NCBI GenBank assembly: GCA_022848865.1 | Contig: JAJISE010000011.1 | Coordinates: forward strand, 1 to 44,925 | Reading direction: 5' to 3' | Origin: Candidatus Thermoplasmatota archaeon | Lineage (GTDB): Archaea; Thermoplasmatota; Thermoplasmata; RBG-16-68-12; JAGMCJ01 | Length of the DNA: 44,925 nucleotides | Part shown: piece after piece, positions 34,004 to 42,070 of the stretch | Layout of the letters: every line of letters starts with the position of its first letter | Numbering within the stretch: position 1 is the stretch's first letter | Program-made: the position numbers and the translations under genes | Notes under the pieces: generated by a model | What the model was told of the DNA's origin: nothing | The model's input: the letters and a program-made list of their open reading frames with translations, nothing else | The model's database searches: none

Positions 34004-35065
34004 TCACCGTATTGTTCTTCCGCAGGCCGGGCACGCCCCCTGTCCTTCTGGAATCTCCGATCCGCACCTTCTGCACACCCTTTCGCCGGAGGATGGAGTC
34101 CGCTCAGCTGCTGCCTCTCGGGACCTCTTTCTCAGCAGGAGGGCGACGATCAGTCCGACGATCAGGAGAAGCGCAAGCGCGATGAGCAGACCAGCGGTCC
34201 AGTCGCCCGATCCGTCCTGGCCCTCCCCGTAGGAAACGAGGCTCCACACTCCTATAAGCTCGTCCTCGCTGTCATATATGTCGACCTCGACGCTGTTGTT
34301 GACCTCGTTCGAATAGAACTCGCGCCTGTAGCCCTCGGAGTAGCCGAAGAGGTACATCCCGGGGGAGGAGACGTTCAGCTCGTACGCCTGAAACCTGCCC
34401 GCCTCGACATCCACTTGCTGGAGCCCTTCGCATTCGTAGGCAGAGCTGTACGCGAATGGCACCGTCGCCTCGTCCTCCTCAACCACGTCGCCGTTCACCT
34501 TTGCCACGTAGTGGACATGGCTCTGACCCTGTCCCGTGGTCATCCCAGTGTCCCCGGCGTCGAAGGGGAAATGCCAAGTGTCGCTCTCTATGTCCAAAGA
34601 GGTCTCCACCTCGACGGCCATCTCGAAGAGCACTGAGAACTTGGAGAACCTCGACGTTATCTCCTGCGACGACTTGACGTACTCGAAGGACTCGTTGTCG
34701 AGGAAGAGGGACCCCTTCAAGTACGCTGGCGCGGTCATCGTGAGAGGGCCCAGATCCTGGATAGTGTACGTGAACGTCACCTCGAAATCCCCTCCCAGGG
34801 CGATGATCCATGCATCGTACGTCCTGCCGAGAACCTCGACCATCCGTCTGGACTCGACGGCCATCCTGATCGTCCCCTCGACGGACACGTCTTCGAACCC
34901 TCCCTCCACCTGGCCGATGAGATTATCCAGCGACATGTGAACGGAATACTCCCACTCGTTGCCCACCGAGAGGGCAGGCTCCTCGGCCTCGGCGGTCACA
35001 CTCACCGCTGTCCCAAGGTAGAGGATAATGACCAGAAGAACCGATAGGCGGGACCTAAGTGGCAT
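34004..35065 (-). CDS. Secreted-domain membrane protein with C-terminal cytoplasmic zinc ribbon
   Basis: The 353-residue protein has a signal peptide (residues about 1-27), a beta-rich extracellular region of about 260 residues, one membrane helix near residues 294-313 (LLIALALLLIVGLIVALLL), a basic stop-transfer (RKRSRE) and a zinc ribbon at the very C-terminus (CRRCGSEIPEGQGACPACG). This type-I topology with an internal zinc ribbon is common in uncultured euryarchaeal proteins, perhaps for cytoplasmic partner binding. The extracellular fold is not recognised. It lies 31 bases downstream of the previous membrane-protein gene's start, same strand. Confidence 0.8.
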   Translation of the reverse strand: MPLRSRLSVLLVIILYLGTAVSVTAEAEEPALSVGNEWEYSVHMSLDNLIGQVEGGFEDVSVEGTIRMAVESRRMVEVLGRTYDAWIIALGGDFEVTFTYTIQDLGPLTMTAPAYLKGSLFLDNESFEYVKSSQEITSRFSKFSVLFEMAVEVETSLDIESDTWHFPFDAGDTGMTTGQGQSHVHYVAKVNGDVVEEDEATVPFAYSSAYECEGLQQVDVEAGRFQAYELNVSSPGMYLFGYSEGYRREFYSNEVNNSVEVDIYDSEDELIGVWSLVSYGEGQDGSGDWTAGLLIALALLLIVGLIVALLLRKRSREAAAERTPSSGERVCRRCGSEIPEGQGACPACGRTIR

Positions 35066-35116
35066 CTCTTTCTCGACCCAGTGTTTGGATTGATGCGGGG
35101 ATATAAGTATGTTGTC

Positions 35117-36130
35117 TCACAGGTCGTCCAGGTCCATCCCGCACTTCTCGCTGAGCTCGTCGTGGAGGCGCCTTATCCTCTTCGCGGCGGTCGGGAGACC
35201 CCGCTCCTCCATCCGGTCGATGAGCACATCTATCTTTCCCTCTTCCGCGAGGTTGTCAGCGTGGGCCACGACCTTCTCTTCCAGCGTCTTGGGGACATAG
35301 CTCTTGGCGGGGAGGCCGATCTTCTTGGCCTCGTCCTTCGGGATGCCCGCTCCAACGTGCCTCTCCACAATCCCCGCCAGAACCGCCGGGAAACCCTTCT
35401 CCCGGAGGATCTGCCCGCCCGCGTGTCCGTGGTCTATATCGTGGGTCCTCCCGCGACCGATGTCATGGAGCAGCCCGCCCAGCTCACACAGGCTCTCGTC
35501 CGCACCGCACAGGGAGGCGATCTTCTTCGCCAGCCTGGAGACCCTCTTGCAGTGCTCGACAACCGCACGGTCGCATCCGGCCTCTCGGAGGGCTTCGAGA
35601 CAATCCCTCCGGGACGGGAGTTCTCCGGCCCTCTCGATTACATTCTTGCCCTTCTTGGATGGGACGATGCTCATCCTCCCCCCGAACTCCCGCTCGAGCG
35701 GGTTGCCCTCGAGCAGCCTGTCGAGGAAGACGGCCAGCGCGGCGACCTCCGAATGAGGCTGGTTCCCCACGGAGACGTTGACGTCCGCGATGTCGTAGAC
35801 CTCGGGAGGGACCTTCTCCCCGCCGATCACAATCATCAGGTCCTTCTTTCCGATCTTCGGCAGCGCGTCCTTCAGCCTCTCTCCGTACATGGTGAGGTGG
35901 ACGACCGTCCCCCGCCACTCCTTGAGCGTCTTGCGCCAGCTGACGCCCGTGGAGATGTGGAAGTCCCCGCCGAACTTCTCCACGACATTCCTCACGCTCC
36001 TCTCTAGTACCGAGTCCTTCGTGGAGACCAGGACGCAGTCCGCGCCGAAGGCCCTCGCGACCAAGGCAACGTGCGTCGTGACTCTGCGGTCTCTGGGAAT
36101 CCTGTGACCGAGCCGTAGGACGGAGATCAT
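35117..36130 (-). CDS. tRNA (cytidine56-2'-O)-methyltransferase Trm56 fused to an HD domain
   Basis: The first 150 or so residues are the archaeal SPOUT enzyme aTrm56, with LRLGHRIPRDRRVTTHVAL, VHLTMYGERL, IGGEKVPPEVYDIADVN and NQPHSEVAALAVFLD (123-137). It methylates C56 in the T loop of tRNAs. Residues about 170-337 are an HD phosphohydrolase-like domain (His193, His222-Asp223 in GGLLHDIGR, and His234/His236 in DHGHAG). The upstream frame extends to 36412 but only antisense-like through the next gene; ATG 36130 overlaps that gene's stop as ATGA. The fusion suggests that nucleotide or phosphoester hydrolysis is linked to tRNA modification. Confidence 0.9.
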   Translation of the reverse strand: MISVLRLGHRIPRDRRVTTHVALVARAFGADCVLVSTKDSVLERSVRNVVEKFGGDFHISTGVSWRKTLKEWRGTVVHLTMYGERLKDALPKIGKKDLMIVIGGEKVPPEVYDIADVNVSVGNQPHSEVAALAVFLDRLLEGNPLEREFGGRMSIVPSKKGKNVIERAGELPSRRDCLEALREAGCDRAVVEHCKRVSRLAKKIASLCGADESLCELGGLLHDIGRGRTHDIDHGHAGGQILREKGFPAVLAGIVERHVGAGIPKDEAKKIGLPAKSYVPKTLEEKVVAHADNLAEEGKIDVLIDRMEERGLPTAAKRIRRLHDELSEKCGMDLDDL

Positions 36131-36630
36131 TCTTCCCACATCATAGAATAGAGGAACAGTGCGACGCTGGCGTTGGTCACGATCATGACCACGAATACGG
36201 GCATGGCCATCAGTACGTCGCTTTGGTAGACCATCGCGGTTGAAATGGTCAGGAGCACGAGGACGCCGAGGGATATTCCCGCAAGGAAGTGCGCACCCCT
36301 CTCCGTCATGGACTTGGGCCTGATTCTCAGATCGTCGAGCATGTAGAAGAGGGCCACGAGGGCGGATACGACAATCGCCGTGATGGACAGCATCATCAGC
36401 ATCGTGTCCCATGTGAGGATGACGAAGAAGTAGAGGAATATGGCAAGCGACACGAAACCGACCCCGGATATCATGGCGAGCTTGCTCCTGTCGAACTCGT
36501 CCGCCATTATGGGGAGGTCGTCGAACTCGTCCTCTGCCGTGGAAGGAACGTTCTCAAAAGGGCTCTCCTCGTAGGACGACTCATCGTCGGTAGGACGATT
36601 CTCGAACGGATTCTCGGAATCGCCTTCCAT
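36127..36630 (-). CDS. Membrane protein with acidic N-terminal tail and four transmembrane helices
   Basis: A 167-residue protein: about 50 acidic residues with two NPFEN/SPFEN motifs, then helices around residues 55-75, 77-97, 115-135 and 140-162 (GVGFVSLAIFLYFFVIL; MLSITAIVVSALVALFYML; LAGISLGVLVLLTISTAMV; MPVFVVMIVTNASVALFLY). The duplicated PFEN peptide suggests a binding motif. Function unknown. It lies between the ArsR-like regulator and the Trm56-HD gene in one probable operon, with 11 and -4 base gaps. Confidence 0.75.
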   Translation of the reverse strand: MEGDSENPFENRPTDDESSYEESPFENVPSTAEDEFDDLPIMADEFDRSKLAMISGVGFVSLAIFLYFFVILTWDTMLMMLSITAIVVSALVALFYMLDDLRIRPKSMTERGAHFLAGISLGVLVLLTISTAMVYQSDVLMAMPVFVVMIVTNASVALFLYSMMWEE

Positions 36631-36641
36631 ATCAGGTGCTC

Positions 36642-37139
36642 CTATTTCAGCTTCCTAATCTGGTGACCCTTGTACTCCAGCTTGGCGGATCGTTTTATGA
36701 GACCCTTGAGCATCGTCTGCGAGACTCCCAGGTCGTCGGCGATGTCCCCGGAGAACTTCCCCTCTTCGTCCACTTCCTTGAGTATCTTATCCTCGATCTT
36801 GCGATACTCGTTCTCCGGCATCACGACTGCCGCTAGAATGTCGCACATCTCGTTCACGGGCGATGAAGCGTTTATGTGAAACGACGTGTAAAAAGCATGG
36901 TAGGACTTCTCGGGATCTGGGTCGGACTCGCTCGTCTGCCACTTCGTCTCGACCAAGTTCATCTTCTCGAAGAACTTGAGAGCTTCGAGACCCTCCTCTC
37001 CGAACTTCTCCTCGATCTCTCTCGCGGTCCGCCAGTTATCGGACACGTCCTTCAGGACCTCCCTCTTGACCTCTTTGTCGACCGCCATGAGGATGGGGAC
37101 AAGCTCTGCTGGCTCGTTCACGAATTTGATGCGATTCAT
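36642..37139 (-). CDS. ArsR-type winged-helix transcription regulator
   Basis: A 165-residue archaeal regulator with an ArsR-like N-terminal winged helix (LVPILMAVDKEVKREVLKDVS, WRTAREIEEKFGEEGLEALKFFEKMNLV). A second helix-turn-helix-like region near the C-terminus (GKFSGDIADDLGVSQTMLKGLIKR) resembles those widespread in methanogens and Thermoplasmata. No metal-binding cysteine pair of classical ArsR is seen. It is the first gene of a likely three-gene operon. A perfect 12-base palindrome overlaps its TATA region at 37173-37184, a possible autoregulatory site. Confidence 0.85.
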   Translation of the reverse strand: MNRIKFVNEPAELVPILMAVDKEVKREVLKDVSDNWRTAREIEEKFGEEGLEALKFFEKMNLVETKWQTSESDPDPEKSYHAFYTSFHINASSPVNEMCDILAAVVMPENEYRKIEDKILKEVDEEGKFSGDIADDLGVSQTMLKGLIKRSAKLEYKGHQIRKLK

Positions 37140-37172
37140 TATTCGACCTATGGGTATATTGGTCTCACCGAA

Positions 37173-37184
37173 TAAAAGCTTTTA
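37173..37184. promoter_or_regulatory. Perfect palindrome TAAAAGCTTTTA in the regulator promoter
   Basis: The 12-base palindrome lies 34-45 bases upstream of the ATG at 37139 and runs into a TATA-like sequence (TTTTATATC). It is well placed as an operator for the divergently or self-regulating ArsR-like protein, or may simply be a symmetric TATA/BRE region. Confidence 0.35.
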
Positions 37185-37245
37185 TATCATCCGTCGTGAA
37201 AGCGACATCTGCCAGCACCGCATCCGGACAGTCTGGTCGCGAGGA

Positions 37246-37557
37246 TCAGAGCTCTTTGTCCACTCCTTCGACGCCCTTTCTGGCTATGTCCTCGTATATG
37301 TCCCGGTGCTTTCTGAACTTCCAGATCCTGGCATCGTCAATCGCCATGATCCTGATGATGTCCTCCACTTCCTTGTCCCACTTCGTCTCGCTTTCCAGGC
37401 GGGTCTCCATGTCCCTGACACGGCTGACCAGGAAGGTGATGACCTCCGCCTGGCGGTTGAGTATCTTCTTCACCTCATCCATGTTGGAGTTCTCCGCATC
37501 CTTGAGGTCGCGGATTTCGTGGTCTATGCTCTCGAAAATGCGTTCAATCTCTCTCAT
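37246..37557 (-). CDS. Small coiled-coil protein
   Basis: A 103-residue, highly charged, all-helical protein with heptad spacing (REIERIFESIDHEIRDLKDA, VKKILNRQAEVITFLVSRV, DMETRLESETKWDKEV). It has no cysteines and no membrane segment. It is likely a cytoplasmic coiled-coil dimer. TATA element at 37586-37595 (minus reading CTATATATCC). Monocistronic. No family is recognised. Confidence 0.7.
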   Translation of the reverse strand: MREIERIFESIDHEIRDLKDAENSNMDEVKKILNRQAEVITFLVSRVRDMETRLESETKWDKEVEDIIRIMAIDDARIWKFRKHRDIYEDIARKGVEGVDKEL

Positions 37558-37677
37558 GAGTGCACCGTGGATAGTAATGGATTGGGGATATATAGACTTA
37601 GTCCATTGCCCGCGGGACGCCGCCCCGAGATAGTAAGGTTCAAGTCTTTGGTCGCAATTCCCGTGTCGGTGGTTCCC

Positions 37678-37968
37678 ATGTTTATCAAGGATCTCAAGGC
37701 CAACTCTTCGTTCGATACGATCGAGCTCTCAGTCGTCTCCAAGGGAGAGGCGAGGGACTTCACCAGCAGGTACGGATCGAGCGGTAGGGTCTGCGATGTC
37801 AAGTGCGAGGACGGGATGGGTGGCGGCGTCTCCCTCACCCTCTGGAATGATGAGATTGACAAGGTCGGTGTTGGTGACAAGATCAGGATATCGAACGGAT
37901 GGGTAAAGGAATGGCAGGGCGACCTGCAGGTCAGCATCGGAAGGAAGGGCAAGCTCGAGATCGTCTAG
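37678..37968 (+). CDS. Small OB-fold single-stranded nucleic-acid-binding protein
   Basis: A 96-residue single OB fold similar to archaeal SSB/RPA-type domains: VCDVKCEDGMGGGVSLTLWNDEID, VGVGDKIRISNGWVKEWQGDLQVSIGRKGKLEIV. It probably binds single-stranded DNA or RNA. The frame is open far upstream (from 36976), but that part runs antisense through two genes. ATG at 37678 gives the usual domain start. The stop TAG at 37966-37968 overlaps the convergent membrane-protein stop by sharing CTAG. It is distinct from the larger OB protein at 22520-22981. Confidence 0.82.
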   Translation: MFIKDLKANSSFDTIELSVVSKGEARDFTSRYGSSGRVCDVKCEDGMGGGVSLTLWNDEIDKVGVGDKIRISNGWVKEWQGDLQVSIGRKGKLEIV

Positions 37969-38558
37969 ATCGACGACACGACGGTCATCACAACGAGCGG
38001 GACGACAAGCATCAGGAAGTCATCATCCACGAATCTGACCCTTCTGTGCTCGGCGGCGATGCCAGATGCGGCGCCCGCAGCGGCGATGAGGACGATGCTC
38101 AGCGGGGCGAAACTCGAGACGACGGTCAAGGCGACTGCCGCAAGGACGAGATATGAGGCGAAGGGCAGCCACGGGTACAGTCCGCTCTTCCTGCTGCGGA
38201 GGAAGCCGCTGAGCGGGTCAATCCACGCCATACCGAGGAGCGCTGGAACGACGAGCGCATAATCGAAGAGGAGGAAGGCCACCGTGAACCCGATCCCCGC
38301 CCACAGGTAGGCCGCCACGTTGTCCATCTCATACTCCCTGGTTCCGAACACGCGGATCTGATACGCCAGCCTGAGGAACTCGAAGATGATGAAGACGAAC
38401 AGGGCGCCCAGCAGAACGAGCCTCTTGTCTACCCCTATCCAAGTGTCATCTGGGATTATGTAGTAGAGCAGGAAGACTGGGAGACAGAGATGAACGAGCC
38501 TTCTCACGGCAGACTCCTCGGCCCTAATCCGTGAACTCAGCTCTCTTCCACTTGTCAT
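37965..38558 (-). CDS. Polytopic membrane protein, possibly dolichol/phytol kinase-like
   Basis: A 197-residue protein with six or so membrane helices. The N-terminal SAVRRLVHLCLPVFLL and the later helices with RVFGTREYEMDNVAAYLWAGIG, SGFLRSRKSGLYPW and basic AEHRRVRFVDDDF near the C-terminus resemble the SEC59/phytol kinase (CTP-dependent) family, but the match is by eye and weak. ATG 38558 overlaps the ABC permease gene by 35 bases. A GTG at 38507 with GAGGAG upstream is a good alternative start (180 residues). It is third gene of the ABC transporter operon. Confidence 0.6.
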   Translation of the reverse strand: MTSGRELSSRIRAEESAVRRLVHLCLPVFLLYYIIPDDTWIGVDKRLVLLGALFVFIIFEFLRLAYQIRVFGTREYEMDNVAAYLWAGIGFTVAFLLFDYALVVPALLGMAWIDPLSGFLRSRKSGLYPWLPFASYLVLAAVALTVVSSFAPLSIVLIAAAGAASGIAAEHRRVRFVDDDFLMLVVPLVVMTVVSSI

Positions 38559-39993
38559 CTATCCCCTTGTACAGGATGAAGGTCGTCAATATTAATATTG
38601 AGCAGACGACGAGGATCCCGAGCGAGGCGAAGAAGAGGCTCCTGTCTATCGTGAAGGAGATGATGACGAGGCAGACGTCTGGCAGCATGGACATCGCGGT
38701 GAACTTGAGGAGGATGTTGGCGTCGAAGAGGAAGGTGTTCGTCCGCAGACCAGTGAGATAGGCGGTCATCACGACCATGTATATGGAGACCACGAACATG
38801 ACCGGTATGGCCAGCCACAGCAGGGACATGTCATCGTTCAGGAAGCTGATCCCCAACAGAAATATCAGGCTTATCCAGGAGGTGAGCATGAGGAACGCCA
38901 TGATCTTCGTCTTGATGACCTTCGTCGGCGGGACGGGCAGCGTCTCGAAGTACTCCATGATGTCCACATTGTTGAGCCAGCTGTAGAGTATGACACCGAA
39001 GAAGCCGACCATGGCCCCATAGAAGACCGTGTTGAATCCGACGGGGATCGCGAGCCCCGTTCTGACGAACCACGCGGTGAAGCTCAGGAAGAGCAGAGGA
39101 GTGACGAAGCTGAAGAACATCTTGGTTATGGTCCCGCTCCTCCTCAGGTCGACCAGCTCCTTCGCCAGGAGGTGACGGTACTGCTTCGCGAAGGCGAGCT
39201 TCTCGAACATCCGGGGTAGGTCCCTCGTCTCGGTCTTCGGGCTCACCGGGCTGAACCTCGTCGGTATCAGGGCATATGCGGCCGCGACGAAGATGGCGAT
39301 GAGCGCAACGCCGCCCAGCGCGGAGAGGACCAGCTCGCTCGTCAGCGCGTACGAGTACGGTGGCAGCGAATGCTGCATGGCGAGTCCCGGGAGAAGGAAC
39401 GTGAGCGGGATGGCGTCGAATCCGACCTGGGCCACGAAGAGCCCAACGATGAGGACCGTGACACCGATGAAGGCGGCGTGGTTCCTGATGTACACGACGG
39501 AAGCGAAGAAGCTGAGCGAGATCCCGATGAGGAATGAGACGAGGGCGGCCAGGAAGAGGAGGACGATCGATGTCCATCTGAAGCCGCTGAACGGAACGGA
39601 GAACAGCAGTCCGAGCGTCGCGGGAAGCAGGAGCAGGAGCACGTAGAATATCACGTCTCGGAGATACATCCCTAGGAACGTCTTCCTGAACGATATCGGG
39701 AGGGTCAGAGGGCTCGCGACCAGGTATTTCCGTCGGCCGTGCTGCCTCTCCACATACTCCCTTCCCATGAATCCGAAGGCCCCCACGCTCAGGCCGTAGA
39801 GGAAGACCGACACGTGGAGCAGGAGCATTACCTCGTCGAGGTTGGTGTCCGCGAGGATCCTGTCGGAGGTCAGGGCAACGCCGAAGGAGAACATGCACAC
39901 GATGAACGGAAAGGCGAGGAACATGCGGGGGTTCGTGTAGTACGTGTGCATCCTGAACTCCTCCCGCAGGAAGAGCCTGGTGAACTCCATCAT
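38524..39993 (-). CDS. ABC-2 type transporter permease
   Basis: A 489-residue integral membrane protein with about 12 predicted helices in two halves (a break near residues 260-290, KTETRDLPRMFEKLAF), typical of large ABC-2-like permeases for export or envelope processes. The frame extends further upstream only antisense to the ATPase gene. The start at 39993 (MMEFTRLFL) overlaps the ATPase stop as ATGA. Substrate is unknown. Adjacent ATPase and downstream membrane protein make a three-gene unit. Confidence 0.85.
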   Translation of the reverse strand: MMEFTRLFLREEFRMHTYYTNPRMFLAFPFIVCMFSFGVALTSDRILADTNLDEVMLLLHVSVFLYGLSVGAFGFMGREYVERQHGRRKYLVASPLTLPISFRKTFLGMYLRDVIFYVLLLLLPATLGLLFSVPFSGFRWTSIVLLFLAALVSFLIGISLSFFASVVYIRNHAAFIGVTVLIVGLFVAQVGFDAIPLTFLLPGLAMQHSLPPYSYALTSELVLSALGGVALIAIFVAAAYALIPTRFSPVSPKTETRDLPRMFEKLAFAKQYRHLLAKELVDLRRSGTITKMFFSFVTPLLFLSFTAWFVRTGLAIPVGFNTVFYGAMVGFFGVILYSWLNNVDIMEYFETLPVPPTKVIKTKIMAFLMLTSWISLIFLLGISFLNDDMSLLWLAIPVMFVVSIYMVVMTAYLTGLRTNTFLFDANILLKFTAMSMLPDVCLVIISFTIDRSLFFASLGILVVCSILILTTFILYKGIDDKWKRAEFTD

Positions 39994-40712
39994 CGGTTTC
40001 CACTCTTCCCGACGAGGCTGATGAAAGCATCCTCGAGGCTTCCGAACTCGCCGACAAGCTGGTCGATGCCCTCTCGGACGACTATGCTTCCCCCGTTGAT
40101 AATCGCCACGGAACTGCAGATCTTCTCGGCCATCTCCAGAAGGTGCGTGCACATGAAGATGGTCCCTCCCTTCTTCACGTAGCCGGACAGGTAGTCCTTG
40201 ACCTTCCTCTGGTACAGCGGGTCCAGGTTGATCAGCGGCTCGTCGAGAAAGAGGACCCTGGGCTCGTGCATGAACGCCCCCGCGAGCATGAGCTTCTGCC
40301 TGTTCCCCTTCGACAGGTCGCGGCACACTACGCCCTCGTTCTCGGTCAGGTCGAAGAAGTCCATCCACTTCCTTATCTTGCCCTCGCTCGCCTCGATCTT
40401 TCTCACCTTGGAGACGAAGTAGAGGAACTCGTAGGCGGTTAGATAGCTCGGGGGGGACTCCACCTCGGGCACGATCCCCATGATGCTCTTGACTCCGATG
40501 GGCTCCTTCACCGGGTCCGTGCCGAGCACGCTGGCATGCCCTTCCGACGGCACGAGCTGCCCCGTCAGTATCCTCAGCAGGGTCGTCTTGCCCGCTCCGT
40601 TGGGTCCGCACAGGCCGAACAGCTCGCCCTCGTCGACCGTGATGTTGATGTCCTTGAGGGCTGAAAAATCGCCGAACCTCTTCGATATGTTCTCTGTCTG
40701 AATGACGGACAT
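39990..40712 (-). CDS. ABC transporter ATP-binding protein
   Basis: This 240-residue ATPase has Walker A GPNGAGKTT (residues 36-44), a Q-loop region (GIVPEVESPP), signature LSKGNRQK, Walker B VLFLDEP and an H-loop (CTHLLEM). It is of the DrrA/NatA-like ABC-2 class. It is cytoplasmic and pairs with the permease downstream, coupled by ATGA. The start at 40712 has an A/T element 26-35 bases upstream (40738-40747), compatible with a leaderless transcript. Confidence 0.95.
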   Translation of the reverse strand: MSVIQTENISKRFGDFSALKDINITVDEGELFGLCGPNGAGKTTLLRILTGQLVPSEGHASVLGTDPVKEPIGVKSIMGIVPEVESPPSYLTAYEFLYFVSKVRKIEASEGKIRKWMDFFDLTENEGVVCRDLSKGNRQKLMLAGAFMHEPRVLFLDEPLINLDPLYQRKVKDYLSGYVKKGGTIFMCTHLLEMAEKICSSVAIINGGSIVVREGIDQLVGEFGSLEDAFISLVGKSGNR

Positions 40713-40737
40713 GAGACGGCTGGTTCTATGGTCGGCG

Positions 40738-40747
40738 GTTATTTAGC
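40738..40747. promoter_or_regulatory. Shared A/T element in the 70-base divergent spacer
   Basis: GTTATTTAGC (plus) reads GCTAAATAAC (minus). It is well spaced for the ABC operon start at 40712 and lies about 40 bases before the ATG at 40783, so it may serve one or both directions. Confidence 0.35.
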
Positions 40748-40782
40748 GTTTCTCATACGGTTATCGATTCTGAACCGGCTCA

Positions 40783-41664
40783 ATGAAAAGGGTTAATCGT
40801 CTCCTCTGCATTTCGGCGGCAATGACTCTTCGCATGGTCACCAATTGCGGGGCGGGTTCCACCGATGACGCTCTGGGCCTCGCCGAGAGAGCCGGTGAGG
40901 CGGGCATGGCCGTCCTGGAGGGTGGCGGGGACGCCATCGAAGCCGTCGTCGAGGCGATAATCGTGCTGGAGGACGATCCCCGCACTAATGCGGGATTGGG
41001 CTCACGGCTCAGGCTCGACGGCTCGTTGCAGATGGACGCGTCCCTGATGGACTCCGACATGAACTGCGGCTGCGTTGCCGGCATCGAGGACGTGAAGAAC
41101 CCGATCTCCGTCGCGAGAAAGGTGATGGACACCCCGCACATCATGCTGGCGGGCGAGGGTGCGCTCTCCTTCGCGAGGGAGCAGGGGTTCGAGTACTTCG
41201 ACCCGAAGACCGAGAAGTCCGTCGAGTGGTTGAAGACGATCAAGAAGAAGCTCGAAGAGGGCGACGTTCCCGATTGGGCGGGCAAGTGGAGGGACTATCG
41301 CGTCGGCACCGTTGGCGCGGTCGCGGTCGACGGTGAAGGGAAGATGGCGTCGGGGAACTCGACTGGCGGGACTTCCTTCATGCTTCCCGGGCGGGTCGGG
41401 GACACGCCCATCATCGGCGCCGGGATATACTGCGGAGGACATGGAGCGGTCTCCGCCACGGGCATAGGGGAGGATATAGTCCGCCAGGTCATGTCGCTCA
41501 GGGTCCACGACAAGATGGGCGAGGGCATGTCCGCAAAGGAAGCGTGCGAGTGGGGGATGACGCTCTTCCCGCATGAGATCCCCGTCGGGGTCGTGGCCGT
41601 GTCACGGTCCGACTCGGCCGCGGTCAGCAACAGACAGATGGCGTCGTGGATCGGAGAGATATAG
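40783..41664 (+). CDS. Isoaspartyl peptidase / L-asparaginase (Ntn hydrolase, T2 family)
   Basis: A 293-residue Ntn-hydrolase with the family pattern: N-terminal MVTNCGAGS, DAIEAVVEAIIVLEDDPRTNAGLGS, and the autocleavage/nucleophile site GTVGAVAVD with Thr176. The pattern continues with STGGTSFMLPGRVGD, PIIGAGIYC and GAVSATGIGEDIVR. The precursor would split before Thr176 into alpha and beta chains; it removes isoaspartyl dipeptide residues or hydrolyses asparagine. Relatives usually begin near the MVTN segment, so ATG at 40822 is an alternative start; the one at 40783 is nearer the putative TATA element. Confidence 0.92.
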   Translation: MKRVNRLLCISAAMTLRMVTNCGAGSTDDALGLAERAGEAGMAVLEGGGDAIEAVVEAIIVLEDDPRTNAGLGSRLRLDGSLQMDASLMDSDMNCGCVAGIEDVKNPISVARKVMDTPHIMLAGEGALSFAREQGFEYFDPKTEKSVEWLKTIKKKLEEGDVPDWAGKWRDYRVGTVGAVAVDGEGKMASGNSTGGTSFMLPGRVGDTPIIGAGIYCGGHGAVSATGIGEDIVRQVMSLRVHDKMGEGMSAKEACEWGMTLFPHEIPVGVVAVSRSDSAAVSNRQMASWIGEI

Positions 41665-41699
41665 CCCCGCAACATTTTAAGCCCTGAAACGCATCAAGG

Positions 41700-42029
41700 G
41701 TGCAGGCCAGGAGGCTTTCGGTGGAGATGACGGAAGAGTTGGAGGAAGGCACCCTCGAATCGAGGATCGAGCTCCTCCAAAGGCACGTGGAGATGCTCAA
41801 GACGATCAGGGACAACCAGCCCATCGGCATCATCAAGCTCTCCGAGATGTTCAACTACCCGCGCCACAAGGTCAGGTATTCCCTTCGCATCCTGGAAGAG
41901 GAGGGTCTGATCCTGCCCACACCCGACGGGGCCCTCGTCACGGACAAGGTCGCCGAGTATCTAGACCGCGTCAAGAAGAGCCTTGACGAGACGCTGAACA
42001 TCATTGATGAACTCAGGAAATCCCTCTGA
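41700..42029 (+). CDS. Winged-helix transcription regulator-like protein
   Basis: A 109-residue protein with a central winged helix: SRIELLQRHVEMLKTIRDN, PIGIIKLSEMFNYPRHKVRYSLRILEEEGLILPTPDG, ending in a helical tail (LDRVKKSLDETLNIIDELRK) that could dimerise. It is a likely DNA-binding regulator, common in euryarchaea as an uncharacterised family. GTG at 41700 is about 20-25 bases after a TATA element (41673-41681), fitting a leaderless start. ATG at 41727 is the alternative. It lies 35 bases after the asparaginase gene. Confidence 0.7.
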   Translation: MQARRLSVEMTEELEEGTLESRIELLQRHVEMLKTIRDNQPIGIIKLSEMFNYPRHKVRYSLRILEEEGLILPTPDGALVTDKVAEYLDRVKKSLDETLNIIDELRKSL

Positions 42030-42070
42030 CGAAAAGCTATTTTAGTTGTCCACCTTATGGGACGCTCGTT

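Noticed and set aside
36131-36412. Extension of the Trm56-HD gene upstream of 36130
   Set aside because: It lies within the neighbouring membrane-protein gene in another frame of the same strand. The family start and ATGA overlap at 36130 fit better.
39994-40611. Extension of the ABC permease frame into the ATPase gene
   Set aside because: The translation there is a low-complexity shadow of the ATPase gene in another frame. MMEFTRLFL at 39993 is the natural start.
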